The notes under the pieces: model-generated
Seen by the model: the letters and a program-made list of their open reading frames with translations, nothing else
Told to the model about the DNA's origin: nothing
The model's database searches: none
In this document: piece by piece, positions 34,727-46,976 of the stretch
Layout of the letters: each line of letters opens with the position of its first letter
How positions within the stretch are numbered: the first letter of the stretch is position 1
Made by a program: the position numbers and the translations under genes
From: Lentinus brumalis
Lineage: Eukaryota; Basidiomycota; Agaricomycetes; Polyporales; Polyporaceae
Assembly: GCA_001792895.1 (NCBI GenBank)
Contig: MARA01000003.1
Span: 1,674,001-1,738,000, forward strand
Direction of reading: 5' to 3'
DNA: 64,000 bases

Positions 34727-35067
34727 CTACTCACCCCAAGGCCTCCTGTCCATAGGGCACTGCTGCTTGGACGACGCAGTCCCGATCCATTGCAGTAAGC
34801 AATGCATATGGAAGACGTGCGTACACTCTCCCCATACTGAACCACCACCAATACTGTCAACGAGACGCGTCCGTTACGCGTCAATAGATAGCCAGACTCA
34901 CTCAGTGGGCAATCATCACCGGGCATCTTGCATGTAGGGCAGCAACCCTCGAATGGGACGCGACAGATACCACAGACATCTCCTTCGCCATCATCGTCGG
35001 GGTCATTGTTGCCGGTGTCCCAGCGCCACTGGGCAATCGCGTGCCATTTCTTGATGTGGACCTTCAT
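34727..35067 (-). CDS. APC11: Anaphase-promoting complex subunit 11 (RING-H2)
   Basis: Catalytic RING subunit of the anaphase-promoting complex, which recruits E2 enzymes to ubiquitinate cyclins and securin. Two exons (35067-34902 and 34836-34727) give 91 residues with a 65-nt intron. The start reads MKVHIKKWHAIAQWRWDTGN, the invariant APC11 opening. The RING follows: [60 protein letters not shown] and a terminal WGE. All zinc-ligand Cys and His positions are present. The sequence after the last Trp reads GGTGAGTAG, so a short extra 3' exon cannot be excluded. In-frame upstream ATGs exist but do not look like APC11. It is divergent from the acid phosphatase gene, 211 bp apart. Confidence 0.93.
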
Positions 35068-35278
35068 GGCGTGCGGCGCAGGCTGAGGATGGGAAGGTGG
35101 GGAACGGCGGGGCGGACGTGTTCGAAGTCCAACTTCGCAGGCTGAGGCGACGAACGCGTTCAACCGCGCGCCCGGCCCGAGCTCCCCGCCCCGAGGCGCG
35201 CGCGCTACGCAGTCCTGATTAGGCGGCTCAGAGACACCAACGACCACGACGGCGACAGCGACGAGCACGTCCAGGACG
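35068..35278. promoter_or_regulatory. Shared divergent promoter, APC11 / acid phosphatase
   Basis: 211 bp separate the two start codons. The segment is GC-rich and lacks a TATA box. Confidence 0.5.
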
Positions 35279-37452
35279 ATGTCGGCCGCGTACAAGGAAA
35301 CCGTTGACCCCGAGTCGCAGGCTCTCCTCTCCCAGGACCACGACGATGTCCCGCCAGTGGCACGCCCCTCCCACCGCACATTCCGCGTTCGCCACCTCCT
35401 GCTAGCATACGCCGCTGGCATCCTCTCTGCCGTCCTCGTCGAACTCGTCCTCTGCTCCCACTACTCAATATCAATATTCTCTGGCTCGCAAGTCTACTCT
35501 CCAGTCTATGCAGACCTCGCATCTCCAGACGCAGGCTCGACCGAGGTCCACAACTTCCCGCCGGCCTCGCCAACCAATGTCTTCCCTTCTCTCTTCCCCA
35601 CTAACGTCGGCCATGCCGGGCCTACTCCCACTGGCGCAGAAGCCGGCCTTGTGGCTACCGCACCCTCCTATCCTTTGCACACTGGCGCGCCGCACCTCCT
35701 CTCTCCCTTAGCTCTCGAGAAGAACGCCTCCCAGCAGGCTTCCCAGCAATCATTCGACATCTTCAAGCACTGGGGCAATCTCTCTCCCTGGTTCAGCGTC
35801 GAACGTGGCTCTTTTGGCGTTGACTCTGGCCCCGAAGCTCCCGATACCTGTCGTGTAACTGGCCTTCACCTCCTCCACCGCCATGGCGCCCGCTATCCCA
35901 CCGAGTGGGCATCCTATGGCGGCCCTGCTAACTTCTCTGGCCGTCTGCACGACAACGCTGCAGGATGGAACACTACCGGGGATCTTGAGTTCATGAATGA
36001 CTGGTATGTGTCTCCCGTCTTGCTCGGGACACAGCCTGACCTCCTTCAGGACGTACAAGCTGGGCGAGGAGATCCTTACTCCTTTCGGACGTCAGCAACT
36101 CTGTGCGTCCCTCGTCCTTATAACCGCCACGTACTGTCTGACTCTGTCCAGATGACCTCGGTGTCTCTATGCGCATGAAGTATGGTTTCCTGCTCAAGAA
36201 TTTCACGGAGTCGAACACCGTACCCGTATTCCGCACTGAGTCTCAGGACCGCATGCTTGCCTCTGCTCTCAACTTCGCCATCGGATTCTTCGGGTACCCC
36301 TTCGAGGGCCAATACCAACAAAGTATTACTATTGAGGACAACGGCTTCAACAACACCCTTGCTCCTTACAAGACTTGTCCCAACGCTAGCGACCGCTCCA
36401 AGTCTGACCGTGGTGTCGCTTACGTGAAGGAATGGGCCGAGATCTACCTCAAGGATGCTGTCTCCCGTCTCCGGCCTCAGATGCAGGGCTATGAGTTGAC
36501 GACGGAGGACGTGTACACGCTCCAGCAGATGTGCGCATACGAGGTATGACCTGCTCTTTCACTAAGACACTATCATTTGCTTTAACACACGTTGCGTAGA
36601 CCGTTGCCATCGGGTATTCGAAGTTCTGCGAACTCTTCACCGAAGATGAGTGGAAGGGCTTCAACTATGCGTATGTGACTTCGCGACGCTCCCCAACCTG
36701 CCTCCTGACCCATGTCTTCACAGTATGGACCTGTACTTCTGGTACGGTTCCGCGTTCGGCGCACCCCTCGGCCGAGTCCAGGGTATCGGCTACGTCCAAG
36801 AGCTCGTCGCACGTCTCACGCACACGCCCATCCCCGTCCATAACTCGTCCACGAACGCCACGCTGGATGACAACGCTGCGACGTTCCCGCTGGGCCAGAG
36901 CCTCTACGTCGACGCCACACATGAAGTCGTCGTGCTCAACAGTCAGTCTTCTCCACTCGACAACACAGCTTCTACTGACTCACGTCTTTTTATAAAGTCA
37001 TCACCGCCTTGAACCTGACCAACTTCGCCGAGGGCGGTCCCCTCCCCGCGGACCACATCCCCGAGCACCGCGCATTCAAGGCCTCACACCTAGCGCCCTT
37101 CGCGACCAACATCCAGTTCCAGCGTACGTTCCTCTCCCCCGTCCTCCTTTCGCCCTCCCCCTCCCATCTCCTTATCATCGTCTAATCCTCTCTTATAGTG
37201 CTCTCCTGCTCCTCCTCCCCCGACCCGCAAATACGTATCATCATCAACGACGGCGTCGTGCCCCTTACCGGCATCCGCGGCTGCCCCGAGGACAAAGACG
37301 GGAAGTGCCCTGTCCCCGTCTTCGTCGACGCGCAGCGCGAGATCATTGCGAACACGGACTGGCTCTGGGCGTGCCATGGCGATTGGAGCGTCCCTGCTGG
37401 CCCCGCGTGGAATACCACGACGGGCGACCCGCCTGCACCGGGCGAGGTTTAG
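35279..37452 (+). CDS. Membrane-anchored histidine acid phosphatase (phytase-like)
   Basis: Histidine phosphatase of the phytase/acid phosphatase clan. The N-terminus is cytoplasmic (about 38 residues), followed by one helix at about residues 40-59 (LLLAYAAGILSAVLVELVL). This predicts a type II membrane protein rather than a freely secreted enzyme. A Ser/Pro-rich stalk leads to the catalytic domain. The signature is LLHRHGARYPTEW at about residue 200, giving the phosphorylated His. Later pieces are TYKLGEEILTPFGRQQL, VPVFRTESQDRMLASALNFA, DLYFWYGSAFGAPLGRVQGI and QELVARLTHTPIP. The second motif reads YVDATHEVVVLN, with HE where most phytases have HD. The C-terminal region holds paired Cys (VLSCSSS, IRGCPEDKDGKCPVPVFVDA, WLWACHGDWSVP). 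Introns lie near 36003-36050, 36099-36150, 36545-36598, 36671-36721, 36942-36997 and 37122-37198. Confidence 0.9.
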
Positions 37453-38012
37453 TCCGGGTGCGTTGAGTGCGGTTTGCTTCGGTTGGAGGTGCCTTCGGAC
37501 TGTGGTACTTATTGGATGGATACTTCCCTCGGCGTGTTTCTGTATAGATATAATATGCATTAGAGTGCTATTGGATCTCTAAGCCGCAGAGGCGCATCGT
37601 CGACATCGAATGGAGTGTCGTCAGTCAACGTCAGTCGGACAACAGATTTGCAGGTATCGGAGCCGTCTAGCGTTCGGGTAATCGAGACTCAAGAGCGAAG
37701 CAGGCCCACCATTGCTTGGATCGAAGGTGAGATCGTCGCTCGGACGATGGTTTGTCTCCTCACTCTCCACAAGTATCTTCGAGCAGCCTCAGTGGCGAAT
37801 GAACGATTCCTTCTCTCGTATACTTCTCGAGTAGACGTTCGTTATTGGACGTGGCTGATCGTCACTTCCTACACTCACATCGCATATGGCAGCCGCCAAC
37901 CACCAGCACTCACCGACACTCATCGACAGCAGTCGTGTGCACCGTGAACCAGCGTGAAATGAAGGCTCAAACACGGACGCAACAGCAAGGCGCACCGTGA
38001 TCGCGCTTCCGC
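37453..38012. other. Convergent intergenic region
   Basis: These 560 bp lie between the phosphatase and cullin stop codons. No gene is seen; they presumably hold both 3' UTRs. Confidence 0.5.
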
Positions 38013-41000
38013 TCAGGCGACGTAGTAGTACTTGTTGATGTCCTCCTCGTCCCGCCGCAGGTAGTCCTGCTCCACCAAGCCCTCGATCCGCTTCTTGATC
38101 ATAGCGACGTCCGGCACAAAGTGCCTCTTGACCGCCTCGATCGTCGCCGTCTTCAGCTGCTCATACGTGAGCTCCTTCTTGCCCTTCATGACACGCACTA
38201 TCGCCGCATCCAGCGCGTGCTTCCGATCGTGCTCGATCGAGCTCTGCGTCCGCTTCGTCTCTTCGGGCTGTACGAGGGCGAGGTCAGTACGTGGGTTTGA
38301 ACATGGGAACGTGCCAGCGCCGTACCGTCTCTTTGGCTTGGATCGAGTTAATGTGCACTTGGAACCGGGGGTCGGTGAAGTCCGCATTGAAGTAAAATGT
38401 GTCCGTCTTGTTCACATCCTTGCCCAACGGGTGCTTCCTCAGCACACGCTTCTTGCCGCACGCGAGGCTTTGCAGAGTCCGCTGGAGCTCCCCATCGTCT
38501 GCAACACCCTGGGTGAGCGATCCCACAACGGGCGACAGTGGAAGTGCGACTTACCCAGGCGCGTCTGCTCCTTGATGTCCGCGTAGGAAAGGCCGTCGCC
38601 GTCGTTGAAGAGGAGCAGAATGACGGCCTGATACAGACTGACGGAAAGCTCCTTCTCTCCCGCCTTAAACCGCGCCTTCAGAGTGGCGGTCCCAAGAGCG
38701 TGGTCCCAATCGAGCTTCCGACCTTGGAATTTCTGATGGTAGTAGCTCAAGTACGTCGTCAGGTCATCTTGCATCTGTGCAACGTAGCAATAAGTTGTCC
38801 GAACCCAGAGGATAAGACAGCATGCGCGGCACGTACCCAGCGAGGAAGGTCGATGTCATTCTTGCGCGCAGCGAACGGCCACGCGCTGCGCTGCAACACC
38901 ATGACGTTCATCTTCTGCAACCTCGAGGCATCGCCACGCTTCTCCTCTCCATCCAGGAAGCTTTTCATAATCTCTCGGGAGAGCGTGAGGTCTTTGAACA
39001 TGTGTTCGCCCATTCCGAACTCGGGTCGTACTCTGCAAATCGAGAATAGGTCAGTATATCGGCGCATACAGCCAGATAAATGGTCAAGGAACAACAAAAG
39101 TTGCTCACTCTCTTGGAGCTTCTTGAGGATAGCCTTCTCAAGGTCGTCGCTCGCGCTCCGTCCGAGGAGTAGCCGTTTCGCAAGCGCACGTTGGTAGAAC
39201 GTGCGGAACACATCCATGTCGTCCGTGAACCGGTACAGCGCGAGGACTTGGTCAAGCTCGGCCTCGAAGTCCTCGTCGCGCTTGCCCTTCTGTCCACGCC
39301 GCAGCGCCTTGTCCATGTGCTTGGCAATCATCTCGGCGGGCTTGTTGCGTCGCGCTTTGAACCCGGCTTGGAAGGCGTCGATGAGACCATAAGCGAAGTC
39401 GCGGTTCGGGGCGGCGGGAGCAGTAGCAGGAGCGGAGACTGGCGCAGAAGACGTGGAGGCAATGGGCTGCGCGGGGGCAGACGGGACGGCGTTTGAGTCC
39501 TTCTCGACAAAGGCATGCGCGACAAGACCGTCAGCGAAAGCTTTGAACTCGAGGAGGCGGTCGACCATGTCGTCGTCGTGCTCAGTATCAGTTACAATCT
39601 CTTTGACCTTTTGCTATAGTACAAGCACCGGGGTGAGCGAGAAGTGGCCGTGTCGTGATAAGAAAGCTACCCACCTGAACGTATGTCTTGAACGCGGCGT
39701 GGAGGACCTTGAGTCCGCCCACCTTCGCAAAATTGTCGTACATCCGCTTGAGCGCGTCGTGATCTCGCTTTTCGAATAATAGCTTGATAGCTGCAGGGTT
39801 CCTGAGTAACAAGCACCGATTGCTGCGACGTGACTTTGCCCACCGTCTTTCGCAAGCCATGGCAGTCGGTCTGTGAGCAAGGCGCTGCGCGTTGTGTCCT
39901 TAATCGCATCGACGCTGCTCTCTACCAGCACCGCACATGCACGCTCTTCTTCCTCCTTGATGCGCTGGTCCACCTTGTTCAAGAACTCGTCAGCCGGCAC
40001 GTCTCCATGCGCCACCAGGTCGCTGGACTCCTTGGTGTAGAAGCTTTGCGTCAGGTCGAGGTAGGTGAGCTCTATGAGATCTGCGTAAAGGTTATGTGCG
40101 CGGATGTGCCGCACAAGCTGGGGTATGTAGGACCGCAGGTCATGTTGTCTGCGGTGAGCGAGTGAGTGATCAGTCGGTACGGTGGAGCGCGATCGTCGAT
40201 GAGGCATGTGCTTACTTCTTCGTTCGCTCGTATTCCAGCCAGTTCCCTAGGCCATCCCTGACGGCTTGCGTGACGCGAGCACTCTTGATCACGGCAGTGG
40301 CGAACATGGAATAAGCGAGGGGCCTGCAGCTATGATGTGAGCTCATCCGGGACCGGTGATGGTGCGCGAGTGGAAGCGTACTTGATTCTTGCAAGCTTCG
40401 TCTTCTCCGCAACATAGAGCGTATCGAGGTATGCCAGCAAAGATTGCAGCAAACTCTACACCATATATGTTGAGGTTTCGAGATGCTGAAGAGACGACGC
40501 TGCTCACCACACGCTTCTCGAACCACGCACACCTCCGTGTGAAGGGTCCCAACCACTCTACGCTCTTCTCCGGAGCATTCACAAGCTGCCTCTCAACTGT
40601 TCCAACACAGCGCTCCAGTTCCATCTTCACGATGTCGTACAGACCCTCTCCTCTGCCCGCTTCAGCCACAACGGCACGGCATGCACGCGAGATACGCTCG
40701 TAAGTCGCAGGTAGAACAGGCTTGTCCTCCATGTTCTCCGGAGTGAGGAGAGCCTTGACGCTCCGGCGTACCAGGGCATAGTCGCCATCGATTGCGGACG
40801 CAGGGGTCGGCTTGACTGCAGCACCCACTGAGCACTCTCGCGAGACTTCCCCGGAGCAGATAAGACTCACTCGGATGCCCGATCACACGAAGAACGATAG
40901 GACCTCTCTTGTCCGCAGGCTCAGCAATACCCGCGCGAGAACTGGAGGCGGAAGCGGAGCGAGTATCAGAGGCACAGTCCAGACGGGCAATCTTGCGCGG

Positions 41001-41123
41001 GGGAGAGGCAGACCGGGATAAGTCTCGCGTGCTGGTCGCGCTCGGGCCTTGCGGTTCAACGGAGAGTTTGCTGAAGGCATCGGACGTCTGAGGAAGAGTG
41101 AGCAGCGTGAATACGTCCGCCAT
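38013..41123 (-). CDS. CUL4: Cullin-4 homologue
   Basis: Scaffold of a CRL4-type ubiquitin ligase, linking an adaptor to the RING protein. Many short introns. Exon 1 from 41123 is Ser/Arg-rich ([20 protein letters not shown]). Cullin repeats follow, for example [40 protein letters not shown] and [20 protein letters not shown]. The cullin homology domain includes [40 protein letters not shown] and [20 protein letters not shown]. Later pieces are [18 protein letters not shown] and [16 protein letters not shown]. The C-terminus is the neddylation domain: [20 protein letters not shown] with the acceptor Lys in VRVMK, then [20 protein letters not shown] and NKYYYVA. The [14 protein letters not shown] block favours cullin-4 over other cullins. 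CSN7, which acts on neddylated cullins, lies in the same window. Confidence 0.92.
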
Positions 41124-41948
41124 CGCAACGTGCCGAGGAGCACAGAACAGTCCCCAAGTCTGAATATGTTACTCATGAGAGTTGCAGGATGTCACCGCCG
41201 TGCCCATGGGCGCTTCACCCCGGTGCATGTCTCCATATGGCAGGTATCGTGGTTAGATCTGGCAACACTGGACGGTATTACACACAAGGAATCTCGCGCC
41301 AGGCGAATGCTCAGACTACTCAAGAGCTAGTACCACCAGAAGCTTCACGATCACCATGTATTTTTCACAATGCGACCGTCAAGGACACTAGCGCAGACGA
41401 AGGTAGTTGAGTTCATAGGGAAATGCCTCGGTCATCGATCGAAGACCTCACCATATGGACACTTAGAATGAGCGAACGGGGTGCATATAGAAAAGTCGCA
41501 GCTTCATGATTGTCTGGTGGGAATAGCAGATATACGGTATGACGTGAATGGGTGCCGAATGACCTTCAACGAGTTCAATACGATGCAGTCCGTCTTAGAC
41601 TCATAGTCGAGGGCGATCTCGCAGAATATCAGCACCTGTTAAGAAGCATCTATAGTAATCGCAGCCAGAGAAGACTCAATAGCGCTTCATGGTGGCTTGC
41701 TGCCGTATGAATGCGAGGTGCTTCCATTGCGTAAAACGCGCCGAGCACTATCGTACAGACATCGTTACAGTAATGTAAACCACACCGAGTAGCGGCAAGA
41801 ACGCGACGACGAGCAGCAAAGACGCACAGGAGATCAGCCGCATATAGAGACCAGTCGACCTAGCAGCAAGAGAACGAGAGCAGAACGCGAGCGGACACAG
41901 GCAGAGTCAAAGACAGCCACGCCAAGGAGTCGTTTCAGGGGCGACGGT
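41124..41948. other. Intergenic region CUL4 / SPO22
   Basis: These 825 bp lie upstream of CUL4 and downstream of SPO22. The part near 41400-41770 is AT-richer and has no long open frame. No gene is supported. Confidence 0.5.
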
Positions 41949-44900
41949 TCAGCGCGAGTAGCGTGCCAGCAATTGCGTGTACGTCGTTGCGATCTAAGGG
42001 TCCCGAACAGTGAACACACGGGAAGAGTGAGAGCTAGCGGTGAAGTGCCCACCTTCTCCGAACGAGCCTCTCCGTCAGGTACAAATCGGCAAATGGTTGC
42101 AGCCGCCTCGAACCACCTCTTCGCCTCGTCCAAATATGACGCACTAGATGAGTCAGGAGAACGTCAATGCAGTCCGAGTATGGAGCGGTGGCCACGAAGC
42201 GTGCGACGAACTGCAAGCACTCTATGCCCGTATTGTAAACGGTACCCATGAGCCAGTGCCGTTCGTCCATGGGGTAGGCCTAGAGGGGAGCACCGAAGAC
42301 ATGAGTTAGCGCGACATACGACACCCCTGTTCACAGGCATGCGCACCTGAGGATCGTCGTCTGCTGCGTGCTCCTGGAGCACGCCCACCGCCTGCTCGAC
42401 GTAACCTATCGCCTTCGTCCGATCGGCCGCTGAATTGCGTGACAGAAGTATCGTGCATATCGCCCGTAGCCACCTTGAGAACTTCTCCACTGAGAGGACC
42501 GCACGGTCGAGGCTCGCATGCAGGATTGCCTGCGGATGGACAGGGTCCCGAAGGAAGCCAGACGAGCAGAGACAAGGAGGGCAGATGGAGGTCACGTTGG
42601 CTTCGGGCGGCGGCGGTACGGGCAGTGCGGACTCACCTCGAGGGCGGCGAATAGCACTGAGCCGCGAAGAGTTCGCGTTCCATGTCATCGTTGAATGAAC
42701 CTGCGGAGGAAGTGGGGAGAAATCACCGTACCTTCTACTGGGCAGTCTTTCTCGACCCACTGATAGCGAATGAGGGCGCGTTCGGTATCACCTGACTGGC
42801 GCGAGTTACATAGGGACCTACCAGTATGTCTGTTACCGCTTCGAACGTCCCGAGGTCGACATTTTGCGTTCTAGCCGTTTCCTAACGGAGGATAGTGCGC
42901 GACGTCAGAGTTAAATTGCTAGCCGGTGCGGCGGCATATCTTACCTCTATCACTTCCAGAACCCGGCTCCAAGTCTTCAGCTGACAGGCAATTTCCGTCT
43001 CAAATACAGATAGGATGTTGAGGAACGAATGCGCGCGGCGAACATCTTCTTCGCCGAGCGCACCCGTTGTAGAGAACACCTTCTGGATCCGATTCTTGCA
43101 TGCGACAACTTCCTGCGCTACCGCCTTCCGGTGGTCCGACTTGCGAGAATAGAGGTCGTGCTTAGGGCGCAGATAAGTCCTTTCGGTACGTAGACGGCGG
43201 CTTACCTCCTGAGCGGCGATGCTTGGCGCCCGATGACGAGATGCGAACACTGGAAGCAGTAGCAGATGTGACAGGTGTTGGGTGAGAATAAAGACCACTT
43301 CTTACCTCTTCCTGCGGCGCCCGCAAAGGAGGCATTAATCAAGAACACGTGAAGCCCTGCCTCGGATTCGACCACAGGAAGGCGCAGGTATATCTCCAGC
43401 AACTGCCAAATTCCGGTGTCAGCTCACGAGGGTGATGCGATGGCCCCTTCCTAGCATCTCTGGCGCGGGCGCAGAACGCGGAGATGGAAGAGTGGGGACC
43501 AAGTGCGGGTGGGGCCACAGTTGCGCCGACTGACCTGTCGCGAGATGTCGAACAGGTCGGAGACGCTATCTTCCTGGTTGTCCCATTCCGAACATCCCTG
43601 TACGGCGGTGTTGTAGGCGGTTCGCCATAACCACGAGACCTCTTTCGTGCCGATGGCGGTGTTTTGCTTTGACTCGAGCGCCGTTACCAGTGACAGAGCT
43701 TCAGCGGCGTGTCAGAGGCGATCCCAGGAACAGGCCAGCCATGGCACGGCTAACGTACCGGTAGTGAAATGTCGCAGAAGCATGGGAACGAACCGCGTTC
43801 TGGAAATAGATTATCTGATAAGTCGGTTCTTGCCCATGAACTTAGCAAAACTAACTCACGAGTCGGCCCCGGGTTCTGACATCATTCTGAGAACCAGCCT
43901 GATGATGCAGCGAACCAACGTAACAGCCTCCGCTTCCACCTCCAGCTTGCCATGGGTGGAGGCGTCTAACAGCGCTTCCAATACCGATAGCAGTAAGTGT
44001 TTCATGCCGGATTCATTTGCCAGCCGGGTGGCAAGGAGAAGCATCTTCTTGTTGAAGTTAGACGCGTGCACCATCTCGTGAACTGCCGCAACGGCTGTGG
44101 GAGAGAAGGTCGGACGAAAGGAATACCCTGAGACGTAACAAGATACCTTCATCCTCGAGGCCTAAACGTACGAAGTCGTCAGCTCAACAGGGTGCCGCCA
44201 GCAGAGATCTTACCTTGATGGGCCGCAATCAGTAGCGCGACATAGTGAGTTGCCGCATCCGTGGGCGGACAGCGGCGAATGACCGCGGATGCCTGGGCGT
44301 GTTCGCCGCATTGAAAGTAGCAGAGCGCCGCCTTACGAAGACATTTCGGGTTGGATATCTGTGACATCGATCCGAACACGCGGTGCGTTCCGACCAGAAA
44401 CCAGTCGGCGGCTTCCAACCAGCGTTTGGCGTGATAGTGCCGATCTCCGAACTGCCAGAGTAACTGCGTCGGAGGCTCAGGCAGGCCGAAATGATATTAT
44501 GTGACCAGCGCCGGCTTACTGTCAGACAGGCCGTCGTTGGGATCTTTGGCAGCTCGTAGTCCTTGCTGTCCAGGACTAGCCGAGATGTGTGTGTCTGGTG
44601 AGGAACGCGCGCGGACATCAAACTGTGATGGGTCACATACGGTCCAGGGCGTTCTCCAGCTGTTGCATTGTCCGGGCGTTGTCGTCATCCTTCGAACAGT
44701 GAAAGATCAGAGAAAGGAGTAGCCGATCCAGATAGACCAAGCCAGAGCTATTTTGGGCCTCGAATGCCCGTTGTAAGCAATGAAGATGGATAGCGGTTAC
44801 CAGAGAGCTGGAAAAGAAAGAGCTCAGCACACGTGGTGTCCGGGCGGTGATTGTGAGGCCATGGAACGCTGCGCTCAACTGGTCGTGCCCGAGGGTTCTC

Positions 44901-46847
44901 AGCTCCTGCAGAATACTTCCAAAATTCGGTGAATATGTCAGCTCGGTTTGTTTGATGGTCAGGGCGCAAGGGACACGAACTCCGTGATGTTACCCTCCGA
45001 GAATTCCATGTGATCGATGATGGACCGGAATGCTGTGGTACCCGAGTTATTGACTGCGGCCGGTGCCAGTTTAACCCTATGAAACCTACCTTCAAGGAGG
45101 GGGCCGTGCGGCGCTTTGCGTCGCTTCAGGATGGCGACCCTCATCCATCGAAGTTGTTGATACTCGACAGATGACTGGAGCGATTGTAAGGGACGGGTAG
45201 ATGACAATTGCGGGCCGCGGACTTACGTGATCCAAGGACGTATCAACGGAATCGATGAGCTCTTGTAACGATGCTTCCGCTCTTGATAGGTTCTCTGGAT
45301 CTTGGGTCGATGACAGGAAGTATGCACGGGCTATTCACACGTGCAACGCCGGCATTCAGTGGCACACCGGGACGGTAAACAAAAGAGGTCGACTTACACA
45401 AACTCCTGAGAATTGATCGCTAGAACAGGACACATGGGTGCGTGTGATCGCCAGCAAGTGATACAATACCACACATACCCTTAGGTGGCCGTCTCCGGTA
45501 TCAAGAGCATCCTCTAACGGCTCGATGATCGAGAACGCGCGCTGGATCCACTTGACGGAATCCCTCGCGCTATTCCCGCCCGGGCCATCCTGGGTGCTGG
45601 ACCTGAGAAGTTCTTTACCTATGCCCAACATTTTTCCGGCAAGCGTCCTCCGCTGGAATCAAGGGGATCAGCACCCCGCAGGGTCGTGATACATACCGGC
45701 TCTTCTTACATCGGAAGGGGTTAGAAGCGAGAGGTATTGATCGCTTTCTGCGCAGTGGCACATCACGAGATGAGCGAGCCAGTTGCATGACTGCGACGCA
45801 CCAGTAGCTTTCTCAAGCATGAACTCTGCCACGCCTGTATTGCCTTCCCCCCATGCCTGCCACGACTGTCAGGCGGAGTTGCGGAGTATAGCATCAGCGC
45901 CGCTTACGGCTTCCATTCGGCTGGAGTAGTAGAGCACGACGGCGCGAGCCCTGGCCTGTGCATTTTCACCTTGCGGATCTTCTGCGGCCCGAAGGAGGTC
46001 CTCGTACTAAGGTTAGCGGTTTGTCAGTTCGCGCAGGCACTTCGGAGTAGCGGCTGACATGAGAGGGAAGAAACCGACCTTTGCTGCCGACCCTAGGACG
46101 CCTGCGGCAAGGTCGAGGTCACCCACGTCTGCGTACCCAAGCATGAGGACACAGATGGAGCAAGCGTCATGAAGGCGCGGTAGGAAGGGATGGTGCGATG
46201 ATCTGACCTGCCAAGCTTGCACCGGCCTTACTGGCGAGTTGGAGCACATGGATGAGGGCTGGTGGGAATTTTGGAGGTTACGGGGTGGCATCGGTGGGGA
46301 AAGTGAGGACGTACATTCTATTCCTGGTTTATGCTCCATTCCGGCCTCGATAAGACGGAAACCGGCAAGCCTCACTGGCATCCAAGCCGGATATGGGCAT
46401 GTGGGAGAGACGTAGCGAAACAAGACGCACATGCTGCGGAGACGGAGCGATATGCATCGTCTGGGACATCTCTCTGTACGACAGAGGCGTTCCACAGGGC
46501 GACTCCTGAGAGACAACCTATTGGGACCAGGCACACGGAAGGGGCAAGACGGGGCTGACCTTCGCGATCTAAGTCGTCCGCGCGATGGGACCAGTCCTCT
46601 CGCTTGGCCCGCGGGCGGTGTTTGGATAGGGCTTCGGCGAGAGTAGATAGGTGGAGAAGATCCGAACGGACAGAGATCCAGTCTGGGTGCTTGCCATTGA
46701 GTCTGGGTTTGATTCTAGCCAAGGCGGCTGTCGGAAGCGGGGTCAGGTCGCTGAGGGTGAAGATCAGAAGGGCGAGAACGGACACTGAATGTCGGTGTAT
46801 GCTGTTGGGGAGTCGGGCGAGAGCTTGCGTTTCTTGCGGTCAGACAT
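41949..46847 (-). CDS. SPO22: Meiosis protein SPO22/ZIP4 homologue
   Basis: TPR-rich meiotic protein; in yeast Zip4/Spo22 links crossover factors to synaptonemal complex assembly. Numerous exons span 4.9 kb. The start reads MSDRKKRKLSPDSPTAYTDI. Exon 2 has RIKPRLNGKHPDWISVRSDL and LSTLAEALSKHRPRAKREDW. Next are GVALWNASVV and VRLAGFRLIEAGMEHKPGIE. The middle has FGDRHYHAKRWLEAADWFLV, SNPKCLRKAALCYFQCGEHA, PTDAATHYVALLIAAHQG and HASNFNKKMLLLATRLANES. LEVEAEAVTLVRCIIRLVLR follows. Toward the end are SVEKFSRWLRAICTILLSRN, YPMDERHWLMGTVYNTGIEC, LDEAKRWFEAAATICRFVPD and IATTYTQLLARYSR. This order matches the SPO22 family domain and its C-terminal TPR part. Many introns are only inferred from frame changes, especially between 43000 and 46000. 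Expression is expected to be meiosis-specific, from family knowledge. Confidence 0.88.
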
Positions 46848-46976
46848 TGTCGTCGTCGTCGGTGGCGAGAGACAGAGACACGGGCGACGCGAGCTCGACG
46901 CGTAACGGCCTGTGACAGCGCGTAACAGGACGCGTAGCCGAGTCACGCCTGGCACGCAGGGTTGCGGTTGACTGCG
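46848..46976. promoter_or_regulatory. Very short divergent promoter, SPO22 / small membrane protein
   Basis: Only 129 bp separate the two start codons, so promoter and 5' UTR sequences of the two genes must overlap closely. Confidence 0.5.
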
